Assembly (NCBI GenBank): GCA_002197995.1
Contig: NGZR01000007.1
Coordinates: 640,399-704,398, forward strand
Length of the DNA: 64,000 bases
Source of the DNA: Gaeumannomyces sp. JS-464
Taxonomy: Eukaryota; Ascomycota; Sordariomycetes; Magnaporthales; Magnaporthaceae
Reading direction: 5' to 3'
The notes beneath the pieces are model-generated. The model saw only the letters and a program-made list of their open reading frames with translations, was not told the origin of the DNA and did not search any database. Positions 1 to 10,855 of the stretch are shown here, in pieces. The position numbers and the translations under genes were made by a program. Position 1 is the stretch's first letter. Each line of letters begins with the position of its first letter.

Positions 1-189
1 GCCCGTGTTGAGGCAGGCGTCCCGGACCTGCTCGACCACCCGGGCCGACGCGGCCGCCTCGGCTGCTGTCCGCGGCTCGGCGCGGAACCCGCTGATGTCG
101 ACCGTGGGGATCGTTGGCGGCTGTGAAGGCTGGGCAGAGGGCCCAAGGCCACAGCTCTGGTCGTCTCCCTCGGTCACAATGGCGGCCAT
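1..189 (-). CDS. 2-oxoglutarate/Fe(II)-dependent oxygenase, N-terminal fragment
   Basis: The ATG at 189-187 (minus strand) opens a frame of 63 codons that runs off the left edge. The peptide begins MAAIVTEGDDQ, passes through a low-complexity Pro/Ser stretch, then reads IPTVDISGF followed by a helix ending VVEQVRDACLNTG. In the isopenicillin-N-synthase-like superfamily (DIOX_N followed by 2OG-FeII_Oxy) the N-terminal domain starts with an 'IPxIDxSxF' strand and continues with a helix ending 'AC.x.GFF', which is what is seen here. The metal-binding HxD...H motif would lie outside the window, so activity and substrate cannot be judged. Family members hydroxylate, desaturate or cyclise small molecules in the cytosol and are common in fungal secondary metabolism. 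A TATA box lies about 135 nt upstream. The family assignment is fairly safe; specificity is unknown. Confidence 0.75.
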   Translation of the reverse strand, partial: MAAIVTEGDDQSCGLGPSAQPSQPPTIPTVDISGFRAEPRTAAEAAASARVVEQVRDACLNTG

Positions 190-320
190 GATGTCAGGCG
201 CTTTCTCCTCTTCTGCTCTCTCTGCTAATAACGAGCTGTATGGTGTGGGTGTGGCAAGGGATAGACGCCGTATAGCCCTCAGACCATTGCCAGAGAAGTG
301 GGCTTGTTCCCCGGGACCCT

Positions 321-327
321 CTTTATA
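321..327 (-). promoter_or_regulatory. TATA box for the oxygenase gene
   Basis: On the minus strand the sequence reads TATAAAG, about 135 nt upstream of the ATG at 189. The position suits a core promoter with a 5' leader of roughly 100 nt. Confidence 0.5.
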
Positions 328-1363
328 CTCGAGAAAGGGAAGGAAGGGGTGAGTGGTGAAGGGAGGAGTGATGGCGGGCAGCTTCAATAGTATGTCCGGG
401 ACGACGTTTTTCCCGAGCCCAGGTTCGCTCACCGGCGGGGGAGGCGAATGGAGGAAACTCGTCCGATAGCGCGGCGCGGCGCTCCATCACACGAGGCTCT
501 TACCCCTTGCAGGCGGGGTTAGGCAACTCCTTTCAGGCGCGAGCACACGGTGAGCATCTCGGAATGCGCCCCCTGGAGCCCGCCCATTGGAAGGCCTCGA
601 TATCGGATTCCAGCAGTCGGTGCGCGGCACCAATGGCAACGTCAGCCTGGGCAGCTGAGCGCGAGTACAACCTCGGCAAGATTGGGTCGCGAGTGACAGG
701 CCGGATGTGCTGTGACGTTGTTGGGTCGTGTTGTGCTGGCGGCTGCGGCGATCACGTTGAACATTGAACATGGGCCTGGAAGAGGTGGGGGTCTGTTGGC
801 GCTGCTGGGCCAGGGCCGATGGCACTCGATGACATGGTGCTGATGCAGGCGCTGCTGCACAGATGCGGCAGCCACGAGGCGTCAGGCAGCTTACAGTAGG
901 CAGCTCCTGGGCTGCAGCATGCAGCATGCTCGAAGCCAATTTTGCTGGGGCGCTGAACGACGAGTGGCGCGCCATTGGCCGCAGCCAGGCGGAGCACGCC
1001 GGTAGCCGACAAAGAAATGCGGCGACTTTTGGTCCCAGCACACCGGGCGGGCAGGGCAGGGCAGTGCAGGGGCAGGCGGGCAAATGGGCCAAGCAAGGCC
1101 GACGCCCCATTTGCCAGTTCCCAGGACCAAAAGAGATTGAATAGGTGGACAAAAGAGGCAAATTTTAGCCGCCCGGAGAGCACCAATGTGCCATGGGCTG
1201 TGGCGGCGGGGTTATGTCCCATGCACGTGCTTCCTTTGGGCAGCCGCCACTTCCCTCTCGGACGACACCAACGTCACACGCTCTCGACGGCAACGCAAGC
1301 ACGACAAAGAAAACCATGCGCCATATCGTGAGACGTGAGCCAAACGAACCCCCCCCCCCCCCC

Positions 1364-1395
<32 letters not shown>

Positions 1396-4300
1396 GATTC
1401 CACACGCCTCTCGAGGCCTCGTACGAACCGGCCCCGTATAATGCGACCCATCTCCGGCTGATGGATTGTTCACGTTATATTTGGACGCGATTCCCTAATA
1501 AAAGCCCACGCCGTCGTGTCTCGACCGGCCCATGGGGTCACAAGAACCACAGACTAAACGCCCGCTCCCATCGGCCGCCGGCATGAACACGGTAGGGAAA
1601 CCGGGAGCACGGCACTGTCGGACACTGCCACCGCCTCTCCCGTCCGAGGCATGGCGCCGTGGTCCCAAGCGGAGAGATACATGCGCCCGTTTCCTTTCTG
1701 ATATTGCCTGCCGGCCGGCAACAATCTTGGCGCTCGAGAGAGCGAAAGTAAATAAATAAAAAAATAAAAAAAGGGGGCCCACGGACACTACCGGAGGCGG
1801 GCGCACGACAACCTTTGAGATATGGTTCCGGGTGTTGAGATGGCCGATCGCGCAGCGCCGCCATGCGTGCCCCCCACGCGTCGTCTGCATCGCCCGAAAC
1901 AACGTTTCTCGGACGCCGAAATTTGCAGCCAAAGCGTTGGATGCATGGCAGCCAGAAACGGAGGAGCTTGAGGTTAAATTCCCAGATGGGAGTAGAGCCC
2001 CGTGATGGATCGGGAAGGCCGGACGCGTGAACCCAACCAGAGTCCCTCATCACAACAGTTCCCCGTCATACATGGCCGTATTGAACGGGCAGCATAAGCC
2101 ATGCCAATGGCCTCGGGCAATCCGCCAAATGGAATGTAACCATATTTTGGCTTCAGATTGCCTCTTCGGCCATGCCGTTTCCCTGCATGGCCCCAGGAAC
2201 AGCAAGCGCCGTCTCAGGAAGAATAAGGTTGCGGTCACAAGAACAAGTCTCCGTTGTGGGAACGGGGTCTGCTTTGCCTTTCCGCAAACGTCATATTCCT
2301 CCTGCCAAGTCGAACATGCCAATGGCAATGGCGGGTGTTCGTGGGAGCACTCTGGCATGCTCCAGGACGACATCTGCCCAGTGGCGGTCTGGGCGATCCT
2401 GCATCTCGCCCTTGGAACAAAAGCAAAGAAACGAGATGCGAGCTTCCAAAATAGAACAACAGGAAACCAGGCCCAGGAATGATCGGCAAGGCGATGGATA
2501 AAACACTCCCACAGCTCTCTGCACGATCCTCTCACCGGTACCGCATATTTGCAGAGAGTGGCTGAACCCGTTACCAACTTGAACCATGCCCATGCACTCG
2601 CCGGTGCGATAACTGACGTTCCGCGTCCCGGGCACAGCATCAAACACTTTCTGGTACGCATTGCCAGGAGACCATAGGTTGGTGAAGAAAGGGAGAAAAA
2701 AAAAAGAAGAAAAAAGAGGACGAAGAAGCAAAGGAGGAACATGGGAGATCAACGTCTGGGAGGTGACAGATGCTGAAATGATCTGCAGAACGAAACCCGT
2801 CAGGCACGGATGGATGTCCGGCCACTTTCCATTCTCTGATCGTTGGGCATTGCTGTCGAGGACAAAAATAACAGCATTTCGAACGGTGCTATGATATGCC
2901 CTGGTGTGTCGGTAGCGCGTGTCCGCGCTCACCGGCCGACGATGCCGTCGTCAATCCCCCGGGAAGGGCAAAAAGAAAACAACACATGAAGGCTTTTGAC
3001 ACATTTGGCACCGCATCATGTGGCCCTCTCCACGCGCGATTTTCTTTTCTGTGTTTTTTTTTTTTTTTTTTTTTTCCCTTCTTGTGCGGGAGGGCCGGTG
3101 GTTGAGCCATGGTTACATCTGATGCCGTCTCAAGGCGATCACAGGCGGCGTTTATGCTTCCCCTCTCCGCCGTCGTCGAGCAGGAGGGGGACGGACCGCC
3201 TGGCCGATGCAACAGCGTTGGCGCAGAGGCCATTGGTGGCCCCCTCGGGCCAGCCTCAGGAGGGGGAGAGTTGCTTGGAATCGGGTCGATTGATAACCAC
3301 ACGAATGCAACCTCGCTGGCACACCCTTTCCGGAGCCGCTTGGTTGGTCTACATCCTCCGCGGAGTGGTATCGCGCCTCTGCTGCGACTGGATGCGTTGA
3401 AAGAAAGAAAAGGGGAGAAAAAAAAAAGTTGAGCTGGGTGAGAATTGATCAGCAGGGTGAACGGCCATGAATGTTTGCAAGATTAAGGGACGACAGAGAA
3501 ACCCGAACGGGCCTCGGCTGTGAGTGTTGGGAGCGATTGAAACTTCCTAAGCAGGTGCAAGTCGGGTATGCCGGTACCAAAGTTCGCCCAGATGGAGGTG
3601 CGCTTTACTTGAGGCAAAGGAGCCTATAGCCGAAATGGGGAGCGGCCTCGAAATTCCTTTGTTTGTCGCCCTGAAGAGTTGAGGCCCCGACGAGGTCCTG
3701 CCGGCTTCTTTCAGGCTGTCTCATCAGGGGTCCGAGCCGAGGAACCCCTGTCGGGGCCGCGACGGGCGACATCCATCCCCCCTGACGCTGACAAGGGGGC
3801 CTGACACCACGATCCGGTTTGCTGGAACTGTCCGCCGCTCCATCCCTCCCCTATAGGTCACCGCAGACAACATTATCACCATTCCTACCCACAGATCAGT
3901 GATGAATAAGGCTTTGTAAGTCGACTGTCCCAACAGACGCCGTTACCATTTACCACCTCGGCGACGCCGCGCCTCACAAGCGTTTTTTTGTGCCCGCCGA
4001 CTGGGTCACATAATCGACGGTGGCTATAAAACGGAGAAACGCACCACTCGGCAGACCAGTTCTTGAAGAATGCGAGACGCAAGCAGAGGAAGAGAGGAAT
4101 AGCTAAGGGTTCCTCCTGTCCTTAACATGCGCCTGGTTTGTTTTGTGACACGGGCGATGGAGTGAAACCAAACTAAACTAAACCAACCCGAGAGACTCGC
4201 CGCATGAACGACTTACACATGTGATCGCCACTAAGTTCACTCCTTCTTTTTTCCCCTCTGCCCCTCTCCCGCTTCTCGCCACTGGAAGATATATTGGCAG

Positions 4301-7300
4301 CTTTAACGGGAGTATGAGAGGGAAAAGCTTGCGAGAAGCTGTGCTATAGGTGGAGAAATCACGTCCAGCAATGAGGAATGTGTGGCGCGGCTTTTGATGA
4401 TTACTTCATATACGAGGCGTTGCCAATCGACAGGAGTTATTGGGCGTCAACAAGCCTATGCAGTAATTTAATTCAAGGGAAAAGGGTTCAAGCAGAGAGG
4501 CCACATGACGATATTGGGCGGAGAGGCGCCAATCTAATGACGGGATTGGGGAATTAGGCTATAGGATATAATACCGATGAGGATGTTGCCTCGGGCCTCG
4601 TCACGTTTGTCTGCCCGACACCCCCGGGGCTGGCGGCGGCCACGCGGCTGACCATAGCCAGACGAGCCAGAGCGGTAGCCGGAATAGCATCCAGGCGAGC
4701 GAGCCTGCCCGTCGGCAGTCAACCGCCATCTGAGACTAGCCGATCGATTAGCCTAGCGCAACCACCGGCCTCTACCTTCTGGGTCGCTAGGCAGGCGGCT
4801 GAACTAGGCCGTCTAGGGACCTCGTGTTTCCTGTCTACTTGGTCAGGTTACGCGGGCGAACTTGCAAGCGAGAACTCGCAACTATGACGCCCCCATTTCG
4901 AGGCGCTGCCCTTGGGTTACTCCAGGTCGGCGACCAAACTGGGGTTTGCGCCCGCGCCGGGGACCTGAGAGAGGCCGGTTGGGCGGGGGCTTGGCTGTGT
5001 CATGTTTGATCCGGCGAGTTGCGATCTCTGGGAGCGATGGGGGGCTAGCAACACGATATGCGAGGATGGCTGGGCCCGGGCGGACCCCACGGACGGTGCG
5101 GCCATGGAGACTTGCCTAGACAGGCCAAAGAGGCCGATCGAACCAGCGGGCGCCCCAATCTCGATTTCGCACCTCGCGCGGGCGCACCACCGTGGAGAGC
5201 CCCTCGCAGCGGCCGAGGGGAGGGAGGGGGTGGGAGTGCGTGTAATGGGCCGTGCTGCAGGTGCATCAGCTGTCACAGTCGGTTGGTGGCGGCGCGCCGC
5301 GCGACGGTGCTCGGCCCTGCCATCCATCGATGCTGGCTTCATATGCTCGGCCTCGGTCCAAATTTCTCCGCTTGGTACTGGTGCTGCCATGCGGTCGCAG
5401 TGCATTCTTCGCCGTGCTTCCATTGCGACCTTGTCCTGTCCCTACTCGGCGCGATAGGCTGCCTGGCGCGGCAGCACAGCACGGTCTCCATTTAGAACTG
5501 CGCTGCTGCTCGGACGACGAATCAGCCGCGGGCGCTTTTGCATGCGTAGACAAAACCTGAATAAAGGGAACGCAAAACCACAAAACCACAAAGCCTGATG
5601 GTATGATGTACAGGCAGGTTCTTTGGTTCGGCGGAGGCGCTGGTGCAGATCTAGGCGGGCAGACTGGTTAGATCTGGAAAGCAGCTCGGCCTGGGCATGT
5701 CAGTTTGGGTGACATTGGGCGCGATTTCGGGAAGGAAGTGCGCCCTCCACCAGCGCTGCGACCCTTCAGCGCGGCGGGCCAGTTTTCTGTGCTGGCCTGT
5801 TGGTGATCAGGGGCGGCCTTGACGCCCCTGAGGACGAAGGACGCCGTCCCTGTGCGCCTGGGGCCGTGGGGTTGGCAGCGGGCTTGTGTATTTTCTCATT
5901 CTTTTCCTCCAAGTTTGCCTTTGTTTGCTAATCGATCACGCCAGAAATCCACAACCAACAGGCCGTGCAATACCGCAGGAACCCAGCACCTAAAATGGGC
6001 TGGATGCCGGTTGGCTCTTGCTGGGTCGTGGTTGGATTCATGCTTGTGTGCGGCATGACGGGCTCGAGTGAGTTTCGATGTGGCCTGGCACTCGACTGGC
6101 TGAATTGAATTCCCACCTTGATTCAGGTGGGAGTCGTCCGCCATCCCTGCTAGCCAGCCGCCTCCCTGCAAACAAAGTTTTTATTTAGCTACAGCTCCAG
6201 TGCACGGGTTAGAGCCGAGCCCCCAGCGCGCCTGCCAAACGCGCTGGTTCTCCCGGCATCGCATCGAGCATCCGTCCACGGCAGGCGCGTGGGGTGCGAT
6301 TGTCGTTCCATTCCAATCCCTGACCCCGCGTGCCTGTTCAAGTTTGAGACGTTATCAATCTCCGCTACCAAACCTCAGCGCCGTATTCTTTTCAGCCCAC
6401 CCACACGAGCACCCGCCCAGCCTCCACCAAGTGCGCGCTCCCTCCCTCCCGGCCGGCTCCCCTTGGCCTGTCGCAGCTTCGGACTCGCAACCAGTGAGTG
6501 CCCGCCGCGGCGTCTTCGCCCGATGACGATGCGCGCGCCCTGCGCTGTCGTCTGGGTCTGCCCTCCCCGTCGCAGGCCCGAGCGCGTCCGTCACGACGGT
6601 CGGCCGCGGGAGCAAGGACAGGGCGCGCGGGCGGCTCACTGAACCTGCCCACCTGGGCAGCCATGTGCGTTGCGATGGGGACGCGATGGGGGCTCAGCCA
6701 ACCCCAACCTCGCGGCCGGCCCGCCGAGGCTGGCTCCAGCCCAACCAGCCCTCCCTTGGTCCGACGCTCCTCCGGACACATCTCGACGGTCTGCCATGGC
6801 TACCCGAACCTTCTCCCTCCTCTAGAAGAGCGGTGAACCTGGGTTTCACAAAACTTAGGCGCGTCGGTTACAAAAGGGCTGTCCTGACGGCGGCGAAGTT
6901 GGCCAAAGAAGCTCAATTTGCGTGACGCACATGGCTTTCTCAAAAACGCTTGCTGTCTGCTGTGTGTCCATCAAGGTTGAGCCAAGCATGGCATCCCAGC
7001 ATGACATGCAGCAGCCTTCAGGGATACAGGCCTCGCCTGGATGGTAGCTGGTACCACATGCATGCTGCTCCCACACCCACTCCACGGCCTGCCGTATCGC
7101 ACCGGCTGGGCTGGCAAGCCACTTATGGTAGCGTTTCGCCGCCTTCCCAATTACGGCGGAGCATTGCCATATCGACGTCCATGGTTCTGAGTTAGTCCCA
7201 GTTTCCGTCCACAAATGCCCAATGACTCCATACAGCCGGGACCCATGTCTCCCTTGTGCACACCCCCTCTTAGCTGCACCCCGGCCGACGGAGGTCAGTG

Positions 7301-7540
7301 GAACTCGGATCCTCTGCTCGATGTGTCCCCATGTCGTCCTACGTGCTTACCTATACAGCATGCCCCCGATTCCGCCAATGCCGCTCCCTGTCGGGGCGCC
7401 TCCTACCGAAGTATGGAGGAAAGGGAACGGTTGCGGTTGTGCTCCAAGACGTTCAGTTTTTACTCACCGGGGCTGGCCCAGATGTTCACAAACCATTTCC
7501 CTGTGCGAGCTCCGCCATTGGCACCCTCATCCCGAACTCA
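328..7540. other. 7.2-kb intergenic region without a recognisable gene
   Basis: Open frames here are short, overlap on both strands and translate to compositionally biased peptides with no recognisable domain. The region contains a C23/T24 block at 1349-1395, a T run near 3053-3075 and other small A/T runs. I saw no terminal inverted repeats, no reverse-transcriptase or transposase motifs and no tRNA. A small or poorly conserved gene cannot be excluded, especially since single-base losses seem common in this sequence. Confidence 0.55.
1349..1395. repeat. Homopolymer junction, C23 followed by T24
   Basis: A run of 23 C (1349-1371) passes directly into a run of 24 T (1372-1395), giving a 47-nt all-pyrimidine strand. 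The C run could form G-quadruplex or i-motif structures. Run lengths in an assembly are unreliable. Confidence 0.9.
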
Positions 7541-7547
7541 CTTTATG

Positions 7548-7553
7548 TATAAG
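7548..7553 (+). promoter_or_regulatory. Possible TATA element for the phosphotransferase-like gene
   Basis: TATAAG lies 105 nt upstream of the ATG at 7658. This supports 7658 as the start, because in-frame codons upstream of it (from about 7562) are non-ATG and would fall at or before the expected transcription start. Confidence 0.4.
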
Positions 7554-7657
7554 GCTCTGGCTTGCTCCTCCTCCTGACTGGGGACTTGGACGTCAAACCC
7601 TACATCACACCTTACCCACCAGCCTCTATCATCTGCCGTGCTGCCTTGTTCGCAACC

Positions 7658-8764
7658 ATGCAGCTTGTCGACTCCCTACCTCTGTTTCAGCATCACGCTG
7701 CTCTTCACCATCAGCTGCCATCACCGGCATTATCCCCTTCGCCAACAGAAGTCCACCATCTGGTGGACGGCTTCAGCCCATTGCCAATCGAGACACTATC
7801 CATTCATCCCGAAAAGGCCACTCGTTCCCCTAGGATCTCGCGGCGACAATGCATGCCAGACTACCCTGCCCACTTCGGCAGGAACGCCTCTCTGGGTGAC
7901 AATGGGTTATACGCACCCCGCCGCAGAGAGGGCCGTAGCCGCATCGCCTCGCCATGGCTTCTCGCAACCTACGAGAAGCTTGGGTCCATGCCGGATCATT
8001 CCGAGGTCTATAGGGTCGACAGATCCAGGGTGTTGAAAACTGGGCCGGACGTCACGCTACAAGAGGCTGGCTCTATGATCTACCTCTTCCACAACTCAGG
8101 TGTGCCCGTGCCACGCGTGCTCGACTTTGGCACCGATCCAGAGACGGGGCACAACTACATATTGATGGAGTACGTCGAAGGAGACCCTCTGGACCTTGTT
8201 TGGGACGCCCTGGATGAAGGACAGAAGGTCATGATAGTTGCCCAACTACGGGCAATCTTTGTAGACCTTCGGAGCATCCGGGATACCGAGGTTTGCGGAT
8301 TTGTACCCGAGACCGATGACGACGGCCCCATTCCCGGTCGGTACACCAAGACGGGGGTCACGGACAACTTCTTCGCGCGGCCACAGGGGCCTTTCAGCAA
8401 CGAGGGCGGGCTGCTCCACGCGCTGGCGGCGCACCTGCAGCTGCGCGGCGGCCCTGCCAGCTGCTGGCTCGACAGGGTTGTTCTGCCTCTGCTGTTCAAC
8501 ATGCCGGCCCACCCGCCGCTCATGGTCCTGACGCACGGTGAGCTCAACGCCAAAAACATCCTGGTCAAGGACGGCAAGATCACTGCCATCCTCGACTGGA
8601 GCCAGTCGGGCTTCTACCCGACATACTGGGAGTTCGTTAAGGCCTTCTTCGGCGACGTCGAGTCGTCCGTCCTGGTCCGCGACAATGTCATCGCCCACGT
8701 CCTGGACCAGCGCTACGACGCCGAGCTGGCTGTTATGCTCCTAGCCAAGGATATCATCTGGTAG
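7658..8764 (+). CDS. Aminoglycoside phosphotransferase (APH)-like kinase
   Basis: An intronless frame of 368 codons. About 110 N-terminal residues are unremarkable; the C-terminal part is an APH/choline-kinase-like fold (PF01636 family). The nucleotide-binding lobe holds an SEVYRVDRSRVLK-like strand with its lysine, then a hinge reading NYILMEYVEGDPLD. The catalytic loop is HGELNAKNIL (H293, G294, E295, N300) and the metal-binding segment is ILDWSQSGFYPTYWEF (D313). Canonical members have HGD in the loop, so the usual catalytic Asp is Glu here. Fungal members of this very expanded family are mostly uncharacterised small-molecule kinases and rarely antibiotic-resistance enzymes. The start was chosen as the first ATG, in a good context (CAACCATG) and 105 nt after a TATA element. 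The downstream neighbour is a divergent MFS pseudogene 2 kb away, with no obvious functional link. This is one of only two full genes in the window without a frame break. Confidence 0.8.
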   Translation: MQLVDSLPLFQHHAALHHQLPSPALSPSPTEVHHLVDGFSPLPIETLSIHPEKATRSPRISRRQCMPDYPAHFGRNASLGDNGLYAPRRREGRSRIASPWLLATYEKLGSMPDHSEVYRVDRSRVLKTGPDVTLQEAGSMIYLFHNSGVPVPRVLDFGTDPETGHNYILMEYVEGDPLDLVWDALDEGQKVMIVAQLRAIFVDLRSIRDTEVCGFVPETDDDGPIPGRYTKTGVTDNFFARPQGPFSNEGGLLHALAAHLQLRGGPASCWLDRVVLPLLFNMPAHPPLMVLTHGELNAKNILVKDGKITAILDWSQSGFYPTYWEFVKAFFGDVESSVLVRDNVIAHVLDQRYDAELAVMLLAKDIIW

Positions 8765-9807
8765 AGCTGGGCCGCGTAGCCTGCCCGTTATGATTTTTTT
8801 TTTTTTTTGCACACACGCGCACGAAATTGTACGACTATGGCTTGACAGAGCTGCCCTACTGGCGGATGGGGCTGGCCTGCTGATTTTTCTTTTGTCCTTG
8901 TACGACACGGCAGCACGGGCATGTGCTGGCACTAGGGTTATTCGGGATAAGGGGTAGGTCCTGGTCAGGGGCAGTTCACTCGGGACGTGGGGGTAACAAT
9001 TTTCTGTTTTTAGCTTTTATATTGCTTCAACTTCTTGTCCTTTTCTTATCGGGGGTAGCCTTATTTTTCTCTGCCCTTATGTACCATTAATATCGCTCTT
9101 GATTGGTTCATTGAGCCCTCACTTTGTTTTTTAAGCCTCGATAATACAGCAAGACTGAAGAAGTTTAAAAAGCCATAACCATCCAATCCGTTGCCTTGGG
9201 AATCCGGAACAACAAACATCACAAGCGACTTATACCCTTAAGAACTAGGTATTAGTTGGCTGTCTGCTGATCCCATCATCTGGGCCGGCCATAGCGCACA
9301 AAGTATGACATAATATTACCCTCCGAAATCCAAGATGTGACTGCTTTCACCTAAAGGAAGAAAAAGCAGACAAACATTCGTCCCGGCTTGAGGAGTACGA
9401 CTATTCTCGCCATGCGAATACACCGTCGTCTGATATTCGGCCTAGGGCCTGACGCTGTGTATAACTATCCGCCCCGGGGAAAAACCTACTGGAATATAAA
9501 GACTGTGGCGCTGGTCAAGGACGTTGTGGCGCCGGCTTCGAGACCACTGGTAGGCCACGAGGCTGGGCGGAGGTGAGGCCGCCGAGGCAGATACAAACAG
9601 ACAACAAACAGGCAGACGGGACCTTTCTATACCTTCACCCCCGGGGATAAGCGTGTTGGGGAGGGGGAGGGGCGGGCGGCGGCTCTGAAGTTTTGTTTTT
9701 TGAGTTAAGCCACCTCGCATACCCGGACACCTCGAGGCACGTTGCGCCGGCCGCGCGTACGTCCGTGAGGAAGCACATGCTCAAGAGCGGGTACGGTAAA
9801 AGTGACG

Positions 9808-9855
<48 letters not shown>

Positions 9856-10855
9856 CGGCCCATGACGGCGTGGATGGATGAGGGGCGCGCTTTGGCACGT
9901 GAAATCCGGCCTGGGTCGGAAATCAGCCACTGGCCACCACCGATTAGGCGATAGCTTCAGCGAGCCACGACAGAGGGGAAGGCTATACGCGTTACACTTC
10001 GTCGTCTTGACCTGGCCGGCTGGCTGTCGCAAGCCTGCTTCCCTGTCTCGCACGTCGACCCAAGAATATATTTCTCCCCAGGCAGACACGGAGTGGCGCA
10101 ACTCTGGGCAGGTTTGTTAGGTGATAGACGCTTGTTGTCGCTTCCTAGTAGCACCCAGGTGTTTATCGGCAGGTGAAAATCTCGAGATATTTTGAAGGTA
10201 AACTCTAACCGTAAAATAGCTACCAAAAAAAAACCCACCCCCACCTAACAGCAGATAGCTACCAAAGAAACCAGCGCTGGCAATAATATGAATAAACTCA
10301 AGTGGTTCTCGATTCTACGGCCTGAGGCCAAGATGATGCTTCATCTATCCATTTTATTTTGTTCAAAACCCGCCCGAGACCGTGTGGCTGCCCCCTGGGT
10401 GTCTCTAGACGACTCTCGCCATGACATCCTCCTCGAGGCTGCTTGCTCTGAATCACCTCCGTGGCTTCTTCGTGCTGCTCTGGGTTGGGAAGCTCATCAC
10501 TTCTCGTCGTGTCCGGCGCCGACTTTTGAAAAGATAATTTACCGGACCGGGCGTGACTTGACTCCTCAAGAGCCGTGTCTTTCCGGAGTGTTCGCGAATG
10601 TCTCATGATGTCACATGCCCAGGAGCTCTAACCTCATCGCCTCCACATTCTCAGAGATTTTGGCTCGGAGAATTTACTCCCGCCGATGGTATCCCTTCTT
10701 TCCCGATTTCTCTTCATCCGATTGAAGAGTAATTCTCATGATGATGTTGCTGGCGTGGCGGCGTCGCCTCCTCAAAGCGTGTACGGGATGTGTCGCGTCT
10801 GGTAGGCTCTTCGAGAGGCTTCTCCATAGCCTTCCGACATCGGCCAGTCCTTAGT
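8765..10855. other. 2.1-kb intergenic region with a G46 run
   Basis: This is the shared 3' flank of the kinase-like gene (plus) and the MFS gene (minus). The only striking element is the G46 run. Short overlapping frames show no domain. A/T-rich stretches at 9000-9200 are consistent with 3' untranslated and terminator sequence of the kinase gene. Confidence 0.5.
9810..9855. repeat. G46 homopolymer
   Basis: Forty-six consecutive G on the plus strand. A run of this length can form stacked G-quadruplexes and is expected to be unstable. The true length is uncertain in any assembly. Confidence 0.9.

Noticed and set aside
2050..2742. A 230-codon minus-strand frame with a hydrophobic start that could suggest a signal peptide
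   Set aside because: The hydrophobic start is encoded by a T/C-rich simple tract, other frames are open over the same interval and no motif is recognisable.
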